From: Enterococcus_D entomosocium
GTDB lineage: Bacteria > Bacillota > Bacilli > Lactobacillales > Enterococcaceae
Reading direction: 5' to 3' (one strand)
Assembly: GCF_030441895.1 (NCBI RefSeq)
Contig: NZ_JARJAS010000040.1
DNA length: 10,558 nt
The position numbers and the translations under genes are program-made. A model generated the notes under the pieces. The model was not told the origin of the DNA. It searched no databases and worked only from the letters and a program-made list of their open reading frames with translations. This document shows, piece by piece, positions 3,772-10,558 of this stretch. Numbering within the stretch: the first letter of the stretch is position 1; each line of letters begins with the position of its first letter.

Positions 3772-4410
3772 ATGAGTTTAACCCCTATACAAAGAGCCTT
3801 TGCTGATGAGTACATCATCACTAAGGATGTATATGGTATCGTTTATCTTATTACGAACAAAACTAATAATAAAAAGTATGTAGGAATCACCAGAAGAAGC
3901 TTAGAAGAAAGATTCTCCGAGCATTGCAAAGCTAATAGTCTTATAGGTAGAGCTATAAGAAAACATGGTGTGGAAAATTTTTGTATACAAAGAATCGATG
4001 TTGCAGAAAATGAGCTAGAATTATTCGAAAAAGAAATAGATTATATCGATTATTTTAAATCGTTTGGAGAAGGGTACAATTTAACTCACGGTGGCGACGG
4101 AGCGGACAGAAGAGTTAAGGTAAATCGTCAGTTATCTGGCAAGCAAATTAGGTTTATCCAAAAGGTTCATAAGTATAACAAAAAATTCAAACCTAATATT
4201 GAAAATTCTAAAGAGATGATAAATTTTGCTCTGCTGAATACCATCCTTTTGTATTTAGAGTGTGAATATGAAATGGAAGCTAGAGTAGTAGCTAAAACGA
4301 TAACCAAACTGAAAAACAATTATATAGAGGCTATTAAGCGGACTAGTATTTTAGATATGGAAGAAGTATTCAGATACGCTCAAAAAAAGTCAAGTTCGGA
4401 GGTGTTTTAG
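3772..4410 (+). CDS. GIY-YIG homing endonuclease fused to a terminase small subunit N-terminus
   Basis: Residues 1-19, MSLTPIQRAFADEYIITKD, match the conserved N-terminus of Terminase_2-type small subunits. From residue 20 the sequence switches to a GIY-YIG nuclease: GIVY (22-25), KYVG (35-38), catalytic Arg at R47 (LEERFSEH), a Glu-rich helix with the likely metal-binding Glu near E88, and the closing GYNLTHGGDG (101-110). Residues 115-212 are basic and helical and probably bind the DNA target; no NUMOD-type repeat is obvious. The nuclease part is visibly richer in A and T than the neighbouring genes, as expected for a mobile endonuclease. The rest of the original small subunit is not found after the nuclease; instead a different small subunit follows three bases later. 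The family call is firm; the reading as an insertion or co-conversion scar is inference. The ribosome site (GGTGATGG) is weak. Confidence 0.85.
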   Translation: MSLTPIQRAFADEYIITKDVYGIVYLITNKTNNKKYVGITRRSLEERFSEHCKANSLIGRAIRKHGVENFCIQRIDVAENELELFEKEIDYIDYFKSFGEGYNLTHGGDGADRRVKVNRQLSGKQIRFIQKVHKYNKKFKPNIENSKEMINFALLNTILLYLECEYEMEARVVAKTITKLKNNYIEAIKRTSILDMEEVFRYAQKKSSSEVF

Positions 4411-4413
4411 ACA

Positions 4414-4764
4414 ATGGCTAATAATTATGAAAAAGCAATAGTCTTAATGGTTAGAACGTCATTGACCCAACGAGAAATCGCCAAAGAACTTGATGTTACA
4501 GAAGAAACTATTTCAAGATGGAAAAAAAGAAAAGATTTTGAAGATTTGAAGACAGCCGAGGAAAAGAAATTTCTCAAAGACTTATCCAGCAAATCTATTC
4601 GAACGATGGAAGAACTACTGACAGCTAAAAGCGAGCTGGTTAGATTTAACGCAGCAAAAGATATTTTAGACAGAACAGGGCATAAACCTGTGGAAGTATC
4701 TGAAATGTCGGTTACAGAAGTTCCTACATTTATCGATGATATCGGTAGTGAAGACGATGGCTAA
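4414..4764 (+). CDS. terS: Terminase small subunit (phBC6A51-like HTH type)
   Basis: This 116-residue protein should recognise the packaging site on phage DNA and load the large subunit. ATG 4414 has GGAGGTG (4399-4405) about 8 bases upstream. The N-terminus carries a clear helix-turn-helix at about residues 17-42 (LTQREIAKELDVTEETISRW), followed by a charged helical region, then FNAAKDILDRTGHKPVEVSE, a segment typical of this small-subunit family. The acidic C-terminus (FIDDIGSEDDG) may contact the large subunit. It overlaps the large-subunit gene by eight bases. The protein looks complete, so the terminase-like leader on the upstream endonuclease is an extra fragment rather than its missing exon. 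The family identification is by pattern and neighbours. Confidence 0.85.
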   Translation: MANNYEKAIVLMVRTSLTQREIAKELDVTEETISRWKKRKDFEDLKTAEEKKFLKDLSSKSIRTMEELLTAKSELVRFNAAKDILDRTGHKPVEVSEMSVTEVPTFIDDIGSEDDG

Positions 4765-6055
4765 AAAGCTTTCTGATTTACTACCTGAGAAGTTCCATAG
4801 CGTATGGAGGGCTACCCTTAACTCTGACATATTGAATATCGTATGCAAGGGCGGTCGTGGATCTGGTAAATCATCGGATATTGCACATATAATCACTCAA
4901 TTATTAATGCGATACGCTGTAAATGCAGTAGGGATTCGGTATGTTGATAATACGCTTGAGCAATCATTATATGAACAGATGAAATGGGCGATTGAACAAC
5001 AAGGTGTTTCCCACCTGTTCAAGTTTAATAAATCCCCGTTGAGAATTACTTATAAACCTCGTGGTAACTACATGATATTTCGTGGTGCGCAAAATCCAGA
5101 ACGGATTAAATCGTTGAAGGACAGCAAATTTCCTTTTGCGATTGGTTGGATTGAGGAGCTAGCAGAATTTAAGAATGAAGATGAAGTAACGACTATCACC
5201 AACTCCCTATTGCGTGGAGAATTGGATGATGGTCTTTTTTATAAGTTCTTTTACAGTTATAACCCGCCGAAGCGGAAGCAATCATGGGTAAATAAAAAAT
5301 ATGAAACATCCTTTCAGCCTAAAAACACATTCATCCATCACTCAACATATAAAGATAACCCCTTTATCTCTAAAGAGTTTCTGAGCGAAGTCGAAGCAGC
5401 CAGAGCAAGGAACCCTAGACGAGCTGAGTGGGAATATGATGGTAAAGCTATTGGATCTGGCGTTGTACCGTTCGACAATCTACGAATTGAATCTGGAAGT
5501 ATCACAGATGAAATGGTGGCTGACTTCGACAACATTCGCCAAGGACTTGACTATGGTTACGCAACAGATCCTCTTGCTTTTGTACGTTGGCACTATGACA
5601 AGAAACGAAATAGCATATATGCCATTGATGAATTATATGAGGTTAAATGTAGCAACCGACGTGCGGCTCAATGGATTAAAAGCAATAATTATCACTATCA
5701 AGAAATCATCTCAGAGGTTGAGCCTAAATCAAACGCTGAGATGAGAAATGAGCACGACATATCGAAAATAAGGCAAGTTACTAAAGGACCCGATAGTGTT
5801 GAATACGGTGAAAAATGGCTAGACGATTTAGATGCGATTTACATCGATCCGCTCAGAACGCCAAACATCGCTAAAGAGTTCGAAAACATCGACTATCAAA
5901 CAGATCGTGATGGCAATCCAAAACCTCGGCTTGAGGACAAAGATAACCACACAATCGATGCTACTCGATATGCTTTTAACGACGACATGAGAAAGAAACC
6001 AGAACCAGTCAACGTCAAAAAGACGATCGACACATTCAGAAAACTAGGATTGTAG
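4757..6055 (+). CDS. terL: Terminase large subunit, ATPase and nuclease (Terminase_3 type)
   Basis: The packaging motor pumps DNA into the prohead and cuts it. I start at ATG 4757 (MAKKL, 432 aa), which overlaps terS by eight bases; an upstream ATG at 4736 would add seven residues but has no better ribosome site. Walker A is GGRGSGKS at about 32-39. The Walker B-like FAIGWIEEL (127-135) supplies the catalytic Glu. A coupling/C-motif region, FIHHSTYKDNPF, lies at about 192-203. The RNase H-like nuclease begins at GLDYG (D265) and ends at DNHTIDATRYAF (D401). Length and motif order fit a complete PBSX/SPP1-type large subunit. No intron, frameshift or missing residue is seen. The stop at 6053-6055 overlaps the portal ribosome site. 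Confidence 0.95.
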   Translation: MAKKLSDLLPEKFHSVWRATLNSDILNIVCKGGRGSGKSSDIAHIITQLLMRYAVNAVGIRYVDNTLEQSLYEQMKWAIEQQGVSHLFKFNKSPLRITYKPRGNYMIFRGAQNPERIKSLKDSKFPFAIGWIEELAEFKNEDEVTTITNSLLRGELDDGLFYKFFYSYNPPKRKQSWVNKKYETSFQPKNTFIHHSTYKDNPFISKEFLSEVEAARARNPRRAEWEYDGKAIGSGVVPFDNLRIESGSITDEMVADFDNIRQGLDYGYATDPLAFVRWHYDKKRNSIYAIDELYEVKCSNRRAAQWIKSNNYHYQEIISEVEPKSNAEMRNEHDISKIRQVTKGPDSVEYGEKWLDDLDAIYIDPLRTPNIAKEFENIDYQTDRDGNPKPRLEDKDNHTIDATRYAFNDDMRKKPEPVNVKKTIDTFRKLGL

Positions 6056-6065
6056 AGGTGATACA

Positions 6066-7709
6066 GTGGAACAGAATATTCAGCTACTAAGCGGCAAGCG
6101 GTTTGACGATGAAGCGAACCTTGTTTATAAAGTGCCAGTTAGTGAATTACCAAAAAGAGACATGCTAAATCAGCGCACTGGCGAAGTCGAACAGGTAATC
6201 GACTTTAAACACGAAGACGTTTGGAAGATGATTGTTGAGTTCATTAAACACCATCGAGCCAAGCAAGTACCTAGGTTGCAGGAACTGAAACGCTATATGT
6301 TAGGAGACAACAACATCAATTATCGTCCGAACAAACCAGAAGGTAGATCGGACAATCGCATAGCAAGTGGCTTTGCAGATTTTATCGTCTCATTTAAGTT
6401 AGGCGTATTGCTAGGAAATCCATTGAAATACAGTGGGGATAAGGCAATTGCAGAAAAAATCAACACATTTGCTAGCCAATCGAACGAAGACTACCACAAT
6501 CAGTTGGTGGGTCGAGATATGATTGGATTAGGTAGAGCGTATGAATGGATTGGGCGTGATGAGTACGGTAAGGAAACACTAGCTAAGTTTGACACAGAAC
6601 AAACGTTCGTAATCTACGACAACACCAAAGATCGCAACTCATTATGCGCTGTTCATTACTACAAAGAAAAGTACCTAGATAAAACATGGACACGAGTTGA
6701 ACTGTATACAAACAGTGGATTCAATTATTATATCATCGCAGAAAACGACGACTTGGAACATGCCACAATTGAAGATGACGGAATTATTGAGAATTACTTT
6801 GATTCTGTTCAGGTAAATGAGTGGATCAACAATGAAGAACGTTTAAGCGACTTCGAGCGTGTGCTTGATTCAATCGACGCATACGACCTTTCTCGATCGG
6901 AGATGGCTAACTTCCAACAAGATTCATCGGAAGCTTACTTGGTTATTAAAGGGAACCCTGATACAGCAGACGACCAAGAAGGCGACAACAGCAAGTTAGC
7001 AGTATTCCAAGCTATGATGCAAGCGAGAATGCTTGTATTAGGCGATAAGAAGATATACGACAACAATGTTGCAGGTGCTGAACCTGATGCGTACTACCTT
7101 AAGAAAGAGTATGACGTTGCAGGAATGGAAGCTAACGATAGTCGGACAGTTGCAGATATTTTACGCTTCACATCTCTTATTGATTTTACTGACGAGAACA
7201 TTGGGTCTAACCAATCAGGTATCGGGTTCCGTTTCAAGGGTTGGGGATCAGACAACGATCGCAAGAACAAGGAGCGGATGGTCAAGAAAGCTATCATGCG
7301 CCGTCTACGGCTGCTTACACACTCTTGGAGCATTAAAGATGGACTGGATGGATTGGATAAATCACGAGGCTTGATTGATACAGTCAAAGCCTTTTTTGTT
7401 TCGGATGAAAAGCAACAAGAACAGCTATACAACAAAGTAAACGAGATTCAAATTCAATTTACGCCGAATGTGCCGCAATCAGACGAAGAGATTATGAAAG
7501 TTATTGCTGGAATGGTTGGTATCGTATCAGATCAAACGTTGTGCGAAATGGCTGAACGATTAACTGGTGTTCCGTTTGAAGAAGAACTGAAGCGATTGAA
7601 GAAACAAGCTGGTTCTGGTGTGTTTGATAGTGAAAAAGAAACTGATACGGAGGTTGAACAAGATGAATCTCAAAGAACAGATGATGAACGAGTATCAGAA
7701 AACGGATAG
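6066..7709 (+). CDS. Portal protein, SPP1 gp6-like
   Basis: GTG 6066 follows GAGGTGAT at 6055-6062 closely and gives 547 residues, the usual length of SPP1 gp6-type portals. These form the dodecameric ring at one capsid vertex through which DNA enters and leaves and to which the terminase docks. The N-terminal block (residues about 55-125) with IVEFIKHHRAKQVPRLQELK, YMLGDNNINYR and a conserved NRIASGFADFIVSFKLGVLL segment is typical of the family. The middle holds the stem/wing region and the end is a long helical clip followed by an acidic tail (SEKETDTEVEQDESQRTDDE). The last 47 bases overlap the next gene. The assignment rests on family pattern, length and position after terL. Confidence 0.93.
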   Translation: MEQNIQLLSGKRFDDEANLVYKVPVSELPKRDMLNQRTGEVEQVIDFKHEDVWKMIVEFIKHHRAKQVPRLQELKRYMLGDNNINYRPNKPEGRSDNRIASGFADFIVSFKLGVLLGNPLKYSGDKAIAEKINTFASQSNEDYHNQLVGRDMIGLGRAYEWIGRDEYGKETLAKFDTEQTFVIYDNTKDRNSLCAVHYYKEKYLDKTWTRVELYTNSGFNYYIIAENDDLEHATIEDDGIIENYFDSVQVNEWINNEERLSDFERVLDSIDAYDLSRSEMANFQQDSSEAYLVIKGNPDTADDQEGDNSKLAVFQAMMQARMLVLGDKKIYDNNVAGAEPDAYYLKKEYDVAGMEANDSRTVADILRFTSLIDFTDENIGSNQSGIGFRFKGWGSDNDRKNKERMVKKAIMRRLRLLTHSWSIKDGLDGLDKSRGLIDTVKAFFVSDEKQQEQLYNKVNEIQIQFTPNVPQSDEEIMKVIAGMVGIVSDQTLCEMAERLTGVPFEEELKRLKKQAGSGVFDSEKETDTEVEQDESQRTDDERVSENG

Positions 7710-7893
7710 CGAAAAGATCAAAGATGCTATCGCTGAAGCGATGAAGATTGGCAAAAAAGAAGTCCTGTATGATAAAGACGTAATCACAGATGATATCCGT
7801 AAAGAGTTCCAAGATGGGGGCTTTACCGTTGAAGATTACGAGGACAAACATTCGATTGATGCAAAAATTGAGTTAGTCAGATTTTCTTGGTAG
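7663..7893 (+). CDS. Small protein overlapping the portal gene end, unknown function
   Basis: ATG 7663 is preceded by ACGGAGG (7647-7653) with good spacing, although it lies inside the portal gene in another frame; the overlap is 47 bases. The 76-residue product begins MNLKEQMMNEYQKTDSEKIK, is strongly charged and alpha-helical at first, then has an acidic region around VITDDIRKEFQDGGFTVEDY and a hydrophobic end, KIELVRFSW. A longer frame begins at 7618 but lacks a ribosome site. Small proteins between portal and minor head genes are common in SPP1-like phages, with no settled function. It ends 12 bases before the next gene. Confidence 0.7.
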   Translation: MNLKEQMMNEYQKTDSEKIKDAIAEAMKIGKKEVLYDKDVITDDIRKEFQDGGFTVEDYEDKHSIDAKIELVRFSW

Positions 7894-7905
7894 GGAGGAT
7901 AAGAA

Positions 7906-8169
7906 ATGAAAGCACGCAAAAAACCAGTTACTATTGAAGTTGTGCAACTTAAAATGCTGTCTGCACGTTCATATCGCAAATGCAAAGAATTTGTTGGTGA
8001 AGCATGGGTTGACCATAATAATATGCCGAATGGATTACCTGGTATTGAAACATTAGAAGGCACAATGGAAATATCAGATGGTGATTACATCATCAAAGGT
8101 GTTCATGGTGAATTTTATCCATGTAAACCAGATATCTTTCTTGAGACCTACGAAATCATCGAGGAGTGA
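7906..8169 (+). CDS. Small conserved phage protein, PGDYG-like
   Basis: ATG 7906 follows GGGAGGAT (7893-7900). The 87-residue protein begins MKARKKPVTIEVVQLKML and ends with GDYIIKGVHGEFYPCKPDIF. This is a very common small phage protein layout (KPV.IEA..., then TLEG.M.V..GDYII.G..GE.YPCKP.IF..TYE) found across Gram-positive phages and related to the PGDYG domain. Its biochemical role is not established. Usually the second motif reads PGDYI; here it is DGDYI. It occurs in many different places in phage genomes, so its position between portal and minor head genes says little about function. It is followed by GAGGAGTGA, the site for the minor head gene. Confidence 0.8.
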   Translation: MKARKKPVTIEVVQLKMLSARSYRKCKEFVGEAWVDHNNMPNGLPGIETLEGTMEISDGDYIIKGVHGEFYPCKPDIFLETYEIIEE

Positions 8170-8173
8170 TTAA

Positions 8174-9127
8174 GTGAAATCACAAGATTACTTCATCAAA
8201 AGGGAAAAAGCTTGGCAAGAGCAACAGATTAAAGATGACAAGAAACGCATGAACGAGATCAAGAAGCGCCTACAATACGCACAGGATGCGATACAAAAAG
8301 AGATAGACGCACAGTGGGATAGTTTTTCCAATGGGCAGAAAATCACTCGTAGTGAAGCGATGAAGCGTGCTAGTGAAATGGATGTAAAAGCATTTGCTCG
8401 AAAGGCTAAGAAGTATGTTAAAGAAAAAGACTTCTCTCCAACAGCAAACAAGGAATTGAAGTTATACAACCTTACAATGCGTGTCAATCGCTTGGAATTA
8501 CTGAAAGCAAATATTGGACTTGAGCTGATAGCCACGTTTAACGATATGGACAAGTACTTTTCAGGAGAGCTTACCAGTGCTGGCTTGAAAGAATTGCAAC
8601 GTCAAGCGGGCATCTTAGAAATGACGATCGCTAAAAGCGGTTATGCCAAATTAGTGGAGCAAGTGATAAACAGCTCGTTTCGAGCGGATGGATTCGCAAC
8701 GTTTAGCGAACGGCTTTGGATGTACCAAGCGGAGTTGAAAGCAGATTTGGATAAGTTGCTTGTTCGAAGTGTGACGATGGGGCGTAATCCTAAACAGTTG
8801 GCATCTGAGCTAACGAGATTCCTCACCGAGAAAGGTAGAGAGAATACTCGATTCAATACAGAGCGTTTGATGGTTACAGAAACGACTAGAGTGCAGATTG
8901 GCGTCCAAGAGCGCAGTTATCGTGATGCTGATATTACAAAGTACACATTCATTTCTGAGCCTTCAGCGTGTCGTCTGTGCTTACCGCTTAATGGAAAAGT
9001 ATTTGATGTTGATGAAATGGAACCAGGAATAAATGCGCCAAACATGCATCCGTTTTGCAGATGTAGTACGGCACCTTATGTTGATCGTGCTGCTTTTGAG
9101 AAGTCGCTTAAAGAAAGGGGGTTATAG
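8174..9127 (+). CDS. Minor head protein, SPP1 gp7 / Mu F-like head morphogenesis protein
   Basis: GTG 8174 is served by GAGGAGTGA just upstream and gives 317 residues. The N-terminal two thirds are helical and rich in Lys, Glu and Gln (DYFIKREKAWQEQQIKDDKK). The C-terminal domain is the phage Mu F-like signature: TETTRVQIGVQERSYRDAD, then ACRLCLPLNGKVFD with C266 and C269, and MHPFCRCSTAP with H292, C295 and C297, a likely metal site. SPP1 gp7 binds the portal and DNA and is packed in a few copies, helping DNA exit. Neighbouring portal and scaffold genes agree. The protein looks full length. Its stop is one base before the next ATG. Confidence 0.92.
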   Translation: MKSQDYFIKREKAWQEQQIKDDKKRMNEIKKRLQYAQDAIQKEIDAQWDSFSNGQKITRSEAMKRASEMDVKAFARKAKKYVKEKDFSPTANKELKLYNLTMRVNRLELLKANIGLELIATFNDMDKYFSGELTSAGLKELQRQAGILEMTIAKSGYAKLVEQVINSSFRADGFATFSERLWMYQAELKADLDKLLVRSVTMGRNPKQLASELTRFLTEKGRENTRFNTERLMVTETTRVQIGVQERSYRDADITKYTFISEPSACRLCLPLNGKVFDVDEMEPGINAPNMHPFCRCSTAPYVDRAAFEKSLKERGL

Positions 9128-9128
9128 A

Positions 9129-9422
9129 ATGTCTGAGCAAACGTTTCTATGTAATCAGTGTGGGAATCAGACGCCATTGGTGCGGAAATTCGATAATTTA
9201 CCAGACAATGTAGAACACCATTACGCTGAGTGTCAGTCATGCGGCTATCGCTCAACCATCTTTTATACCAATCCTGAAATCAAAGCTTTGATGTATGAGC
9301 AGAAAAAGACACCTTTTTTTACGAAGAAGAAAGAACGATTAACCAATGAGATCAAAAAGCATGTGGATGAATTAAGAGAGAAAGTTGAATCAGAGGAGGG
9401 TAAAAATGCCAAAACTAAATGA
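9129..9422 (+). CDS. Zinc-ribbon protein of unknown function
   Basis: ATG 9129 follows AAGGGGG (9114-9120) and gives 97 residues. Two CxxC pairs, CNQC at 8-11 and CQSC at 35-38, form a typical four-cysteine zinc ribbon with aromatic and polar residues between them. The remaining half is a long basic-then-acidic helix (KKERLTNEIKKHVDELREKV) likely to be a coiled coil. Zinc ribbons of this kind occur in phage proteins that touch nucleic acid or the transcription machinery, but this one lies in the head cluster and could equally be a structural accessory. It overlaps the next gene by 17 bases. Confidence 0.75.
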   Translation: MSEQTFLCNQCGNQTPLVRKFDNLPDNVEHHYAECQSCGYRSTIFYTNPEIKALMYEQKKTPFFTKKKERLTNEIKKHVDELREKVESEEGKNAKTK

Positions 9423-9642
9423 AGTCAAAATCGATAATGGTTTATATATAGATGGCAATAGAATTGACGGCATTACCGATGTAGTGATCAATTCCAATGT
9501 AGATAACTTTTCAGAGATAACGATCAAGCTTTTCTGCAAAGTTGATGGACTAGATAACATAGTTGATCCTAACCCTTACACGTTCAGAGCACAAGAGCCA
9601 AAGAGACCTTACAAGCCAAGCAGAAAGTATAGGAGCCGATAA
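9406..9642 (+). CDS. Small phage protein of unknown function, 78 aa
   Basis: ATG 9406 has a strong GAGGAGGG at 9393-9400 and overlaps the zinc-ribbon gene by 17 bases. The product has two short beta-rich segments, VKIDNGLYIDGNRIDGITDV and SEITIKLFCKVDG, which read like a small beta-sheet protein, followed by a proline- and arginine-rich basic tail (RPYKPSRKYRSR). Short proteins of the form NGLYIDGNRI..V...ITIKLF are familiar in streptococcal and enterococcal head regions as conserved hypotheticals, a memory-based impression only. The basic tail could bind nucleic acid or the acidic scaffold. Confidence 0.7.
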   Translation: MPKLNEVKIDNGLYIDGNRIDGITDVVINSNVDNFSEITIKLFCKVDGLDNIVDPNPYTFRAQEPKRPYKPSRKYRSR

Positions 9643-9644
9643 AA

Positions 9645-9824
9645 ATGGAAAGTAACAGTATTACACTAAAAATTAAGTTTAAGATTCCGTTTTATTGGTA
9701 CTTGTTGAAAGTTAATTTCCAGGCGCTGTTCAACAATGAACTGGCGCAAGATACACTCGAATGGTTCATGTGTGATTTCGAAGAAAACCAGAACAAATAT
9801 ATCAAATTTAACAAAAGTCGCTAG
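9645..9824 (+). CDS. Short protein of unknown function, 59 aa
   Basis: ATG 9645 starts two bases after the preceding TAA, with AGGAG (9631-9635) about nine bases upstream, and the frame ends at TAG 9822-9824. The product, beginning MESNSITLKIKFKIPFYWYL, has an aromatic, partly hydrophobic middle (FKIPFYWYLLKVNFQALFNN) and a charged end (FEENQNKYIKFNKSR). It is too short and charged to be a confident membrane protein. Its stop codon lies inside the left arm of the following terminator, so the gene closes this transcript segment before the scaffold. Confidence 0.6.
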   Translation: MESNSITLKIKFKIPFYWYLLKVNFQALFNNELAQDTLEWFMCDFEENQNKYIKFNKSR

Positions 9825-9847
9825 CCCATTTGCTAACGGCTTTTTAT
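9817..9847 (+). terminator. Rho-independent terminator between the 59-aa gene and the scaffold gene
   Basis: GTCGCTAGC (9817-9825) pairs with GCTAACGGC (9832-9840) with one C-A mismatch and one G-T pair around a CCATTT loop, flanked by A-runs and TTTTTATT. The hairpin includes the stop codon of the upstream gene. It may only partly stop transcription, since no obvious promoter is seen in the 80 bases before the scaffold gene. Confidence 0.75.
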
Positions 9848-9930
9848 TATGTCCAAGCATTGATGACTTTAAAAGCTATGGAAAGTGCAAGCATTTATCC
9901 ACATTAAAAGATATGGAAGGAGAAACAAAT

Positions 9931-10551
9931 ATGGAAGTCAAAAAATTATTACCAATGAACTTGCAATTCTTTGCAGAAGACGATGTAACTGATGTTACTC
10001 CGGATAATACATCAGAAAACAGCGCAGACAACAAAGAAAAGAATAGTTCAGACCAGACAGAAGCGGATAAAAAGTATAGTGACGCTGATGTCGACAAGAT
10101 TATTGCAGCAAAGTTTGCTAAATGGGAAGCCAAACAACAACAAGAAAAAGACGAAGCTGCCAAACTTGCCGAAATGGACGATAAAGAGAAAGCAGATTAC
10201 GAGAAACAGCAACTTGAAGCAAAAATTGCTGAATACGAACGTAAAGATGTGCTGTCTAAGATGTCGGAACAAGCAAGTGAAATGCTGTCTGAGAAAGGCG
10301 CTACGCCTACGAAAGAAATGTTGCGACTGATCGTGTCAGAGGATGCTGAAACAACGTCAAACAACGTTAAGACGTATTTAGCATCTGTTGAAGCTGAACG
10401 TGAAGCAATCAAAGCGGAATTCGAAAAACGACTTGGCGGACGTATTCCTTTGGATGGTGATTCTGGTAATGGCGCTCAAGGCGACTACGGAAAGCAATTA
10501 GCAAAGAAAGCAGCAGTCGCTAAACCCAAACAAACATATTTTAAAAACTAG
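9931..10551 (+). CDS. Capsid scaffold protein, DUF4355-like
   Basis: The 206-residue product starts at ATG 9931 after AAGGAGA (9916-9922); a longer open frame from 9736 runs through the terminator and is rejected. The N-terminus has LPMNLQFFAEDD, a hallmark of Gram-positive phage scaffold and capsid precursors. The protein is acidic at first, then a long Gln/Lys/Glu-rich coiled coil (residues about 60-110), then a helix-rich C-terminus ending in a basic segment (KKAAVAKPKQTYFKN) that likely contacts the major capsid protein. Scaffolds guide prohead assembly and leave before DNA packaging. The order portal, gp7-like, scaffold, then capsid matches SPP1, whose scaffold is gp11. The stop TAG overlaps the next ribosome site. 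Confidence 0.9.
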   Translation: MEVKKLLPMNLQFFAEDDVTDVTPDNTSENSADNKEKNSSDQTEADKKYSDADVDKIIAAKFAKWEAKQQQEKDEAAKLAEMDDKEKADYEKQQLEAKIAEYERKDVLSKMSEQASEMLSEKGATPTKEMLRLIVSEDAETTSNNVKTYLASVEAEREAIKAEFEKRLGGRIPLDGDSGNGAQGDYGKQLAKKAAVAKPKQTYFKN

Positions 10552-10555
10552 GAGG
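10550..10555 (+). promoter_or_regulatory. Ribosome binding site of the next gene, probably major capsid protein
   Basis: AGGAGG spans the last two bases of the scaffold stop codon and the following four bases. The gene it serves begins beyond the right edge. In SPP1-like order this is the major capsid protein; the perfect site and overlap with the stop fit a highly translated, coupled gene. Confidence 0.7.
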
Positions 10556-10558
10556 AAC

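Noticed and set aside
5436..5744. Open frame of 102 residues inside the large terminase gene
   Set aside because: It is a shifted-frame shadow of terL without an independent start signal.
9736..9930. N-terminal extension of the scaffold protein
   Set aside because: The extension would read through the preceding gene and a terminator; ATG 9931 has its own AAGGAGA site and begins the usual scaffold N-terminus.

Overview
The window is the start of the late (packaging and head) region of a tailed phage or prophage from a low-GC Gram-positive host. The evidence is strong AGGAGG-type ribosome binding sites, TTG and GTG starts, tight gene overlaps, and an SPP1-like gene order: small terminase, large terminase, gp6-like portal, gp7-like minor head protein, scaffold. 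The style fits Lactobacillales (Enterococcus or a relative), but the host cannot be fixed from this sequence. All recognised genes are on the + strand.

Positions 1-688 hold the tail of an unrecognised basic protein, a 31-residue one-helix membrane peptide, and a 137-residue protein with a sigma-70 region 4-like helix-turn-helix, probably the late-gene activator. Three AGCAAC repeats and a perfect TATAAT box at 716-721 directly follow it and look like the promoter it acts on.

Positions 689-1402 hold no credible protein gene but are dense with helices. From 735 to 1261 there is an 11-bp closed hairpin, then a 161-nt tRNA/tmRNA-like domain, a middle multi-helix domain, a second domain that begins with the same 15 bases and has the same closing helix, and a terminator-like hairpin with a T-run. 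Behind it lie a degenerate tRNA-like element with duplicated T-arms (1274-1361) and a clear second terminator (1374-1404). I read 735-1261 as a large, ornate phage-encoded non-coding RNA. Its size and setting (Lactobacillales-type prophage, tRNA-like neighbours) recall the ROOL and GOLLD classes, but membership cannot be shown without a covariance-model search. This is the most interesting part of the window.

Positions 1403-3752 carry a metallophosphoesterase with an N-terminal helix-turn-helix-like segment and four tightly coupled small unknown genes. At 3772-4410 a GIY-YIG homing endonuclease is fused behind the first 19 residues of a terminase small subunit. A complete small subunit of a different family follows at 4414-4764, then the large subunit (4757-6055), portal (6066-7709), two small proteins, minor head protein (8174-9127), a zinc-ribbon protein, two small unknowns, a terminator, and the scaffold (9931-10551). 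The window stops at the ribosome binding site of the next gene, expected to be the major capsid protein.

Functionally, the regulator would switch on the late promoter, the structured RNA would be the first product of that transcript, and the two terminators would have to be read through or bypassed for the packaging and head genes to be made.
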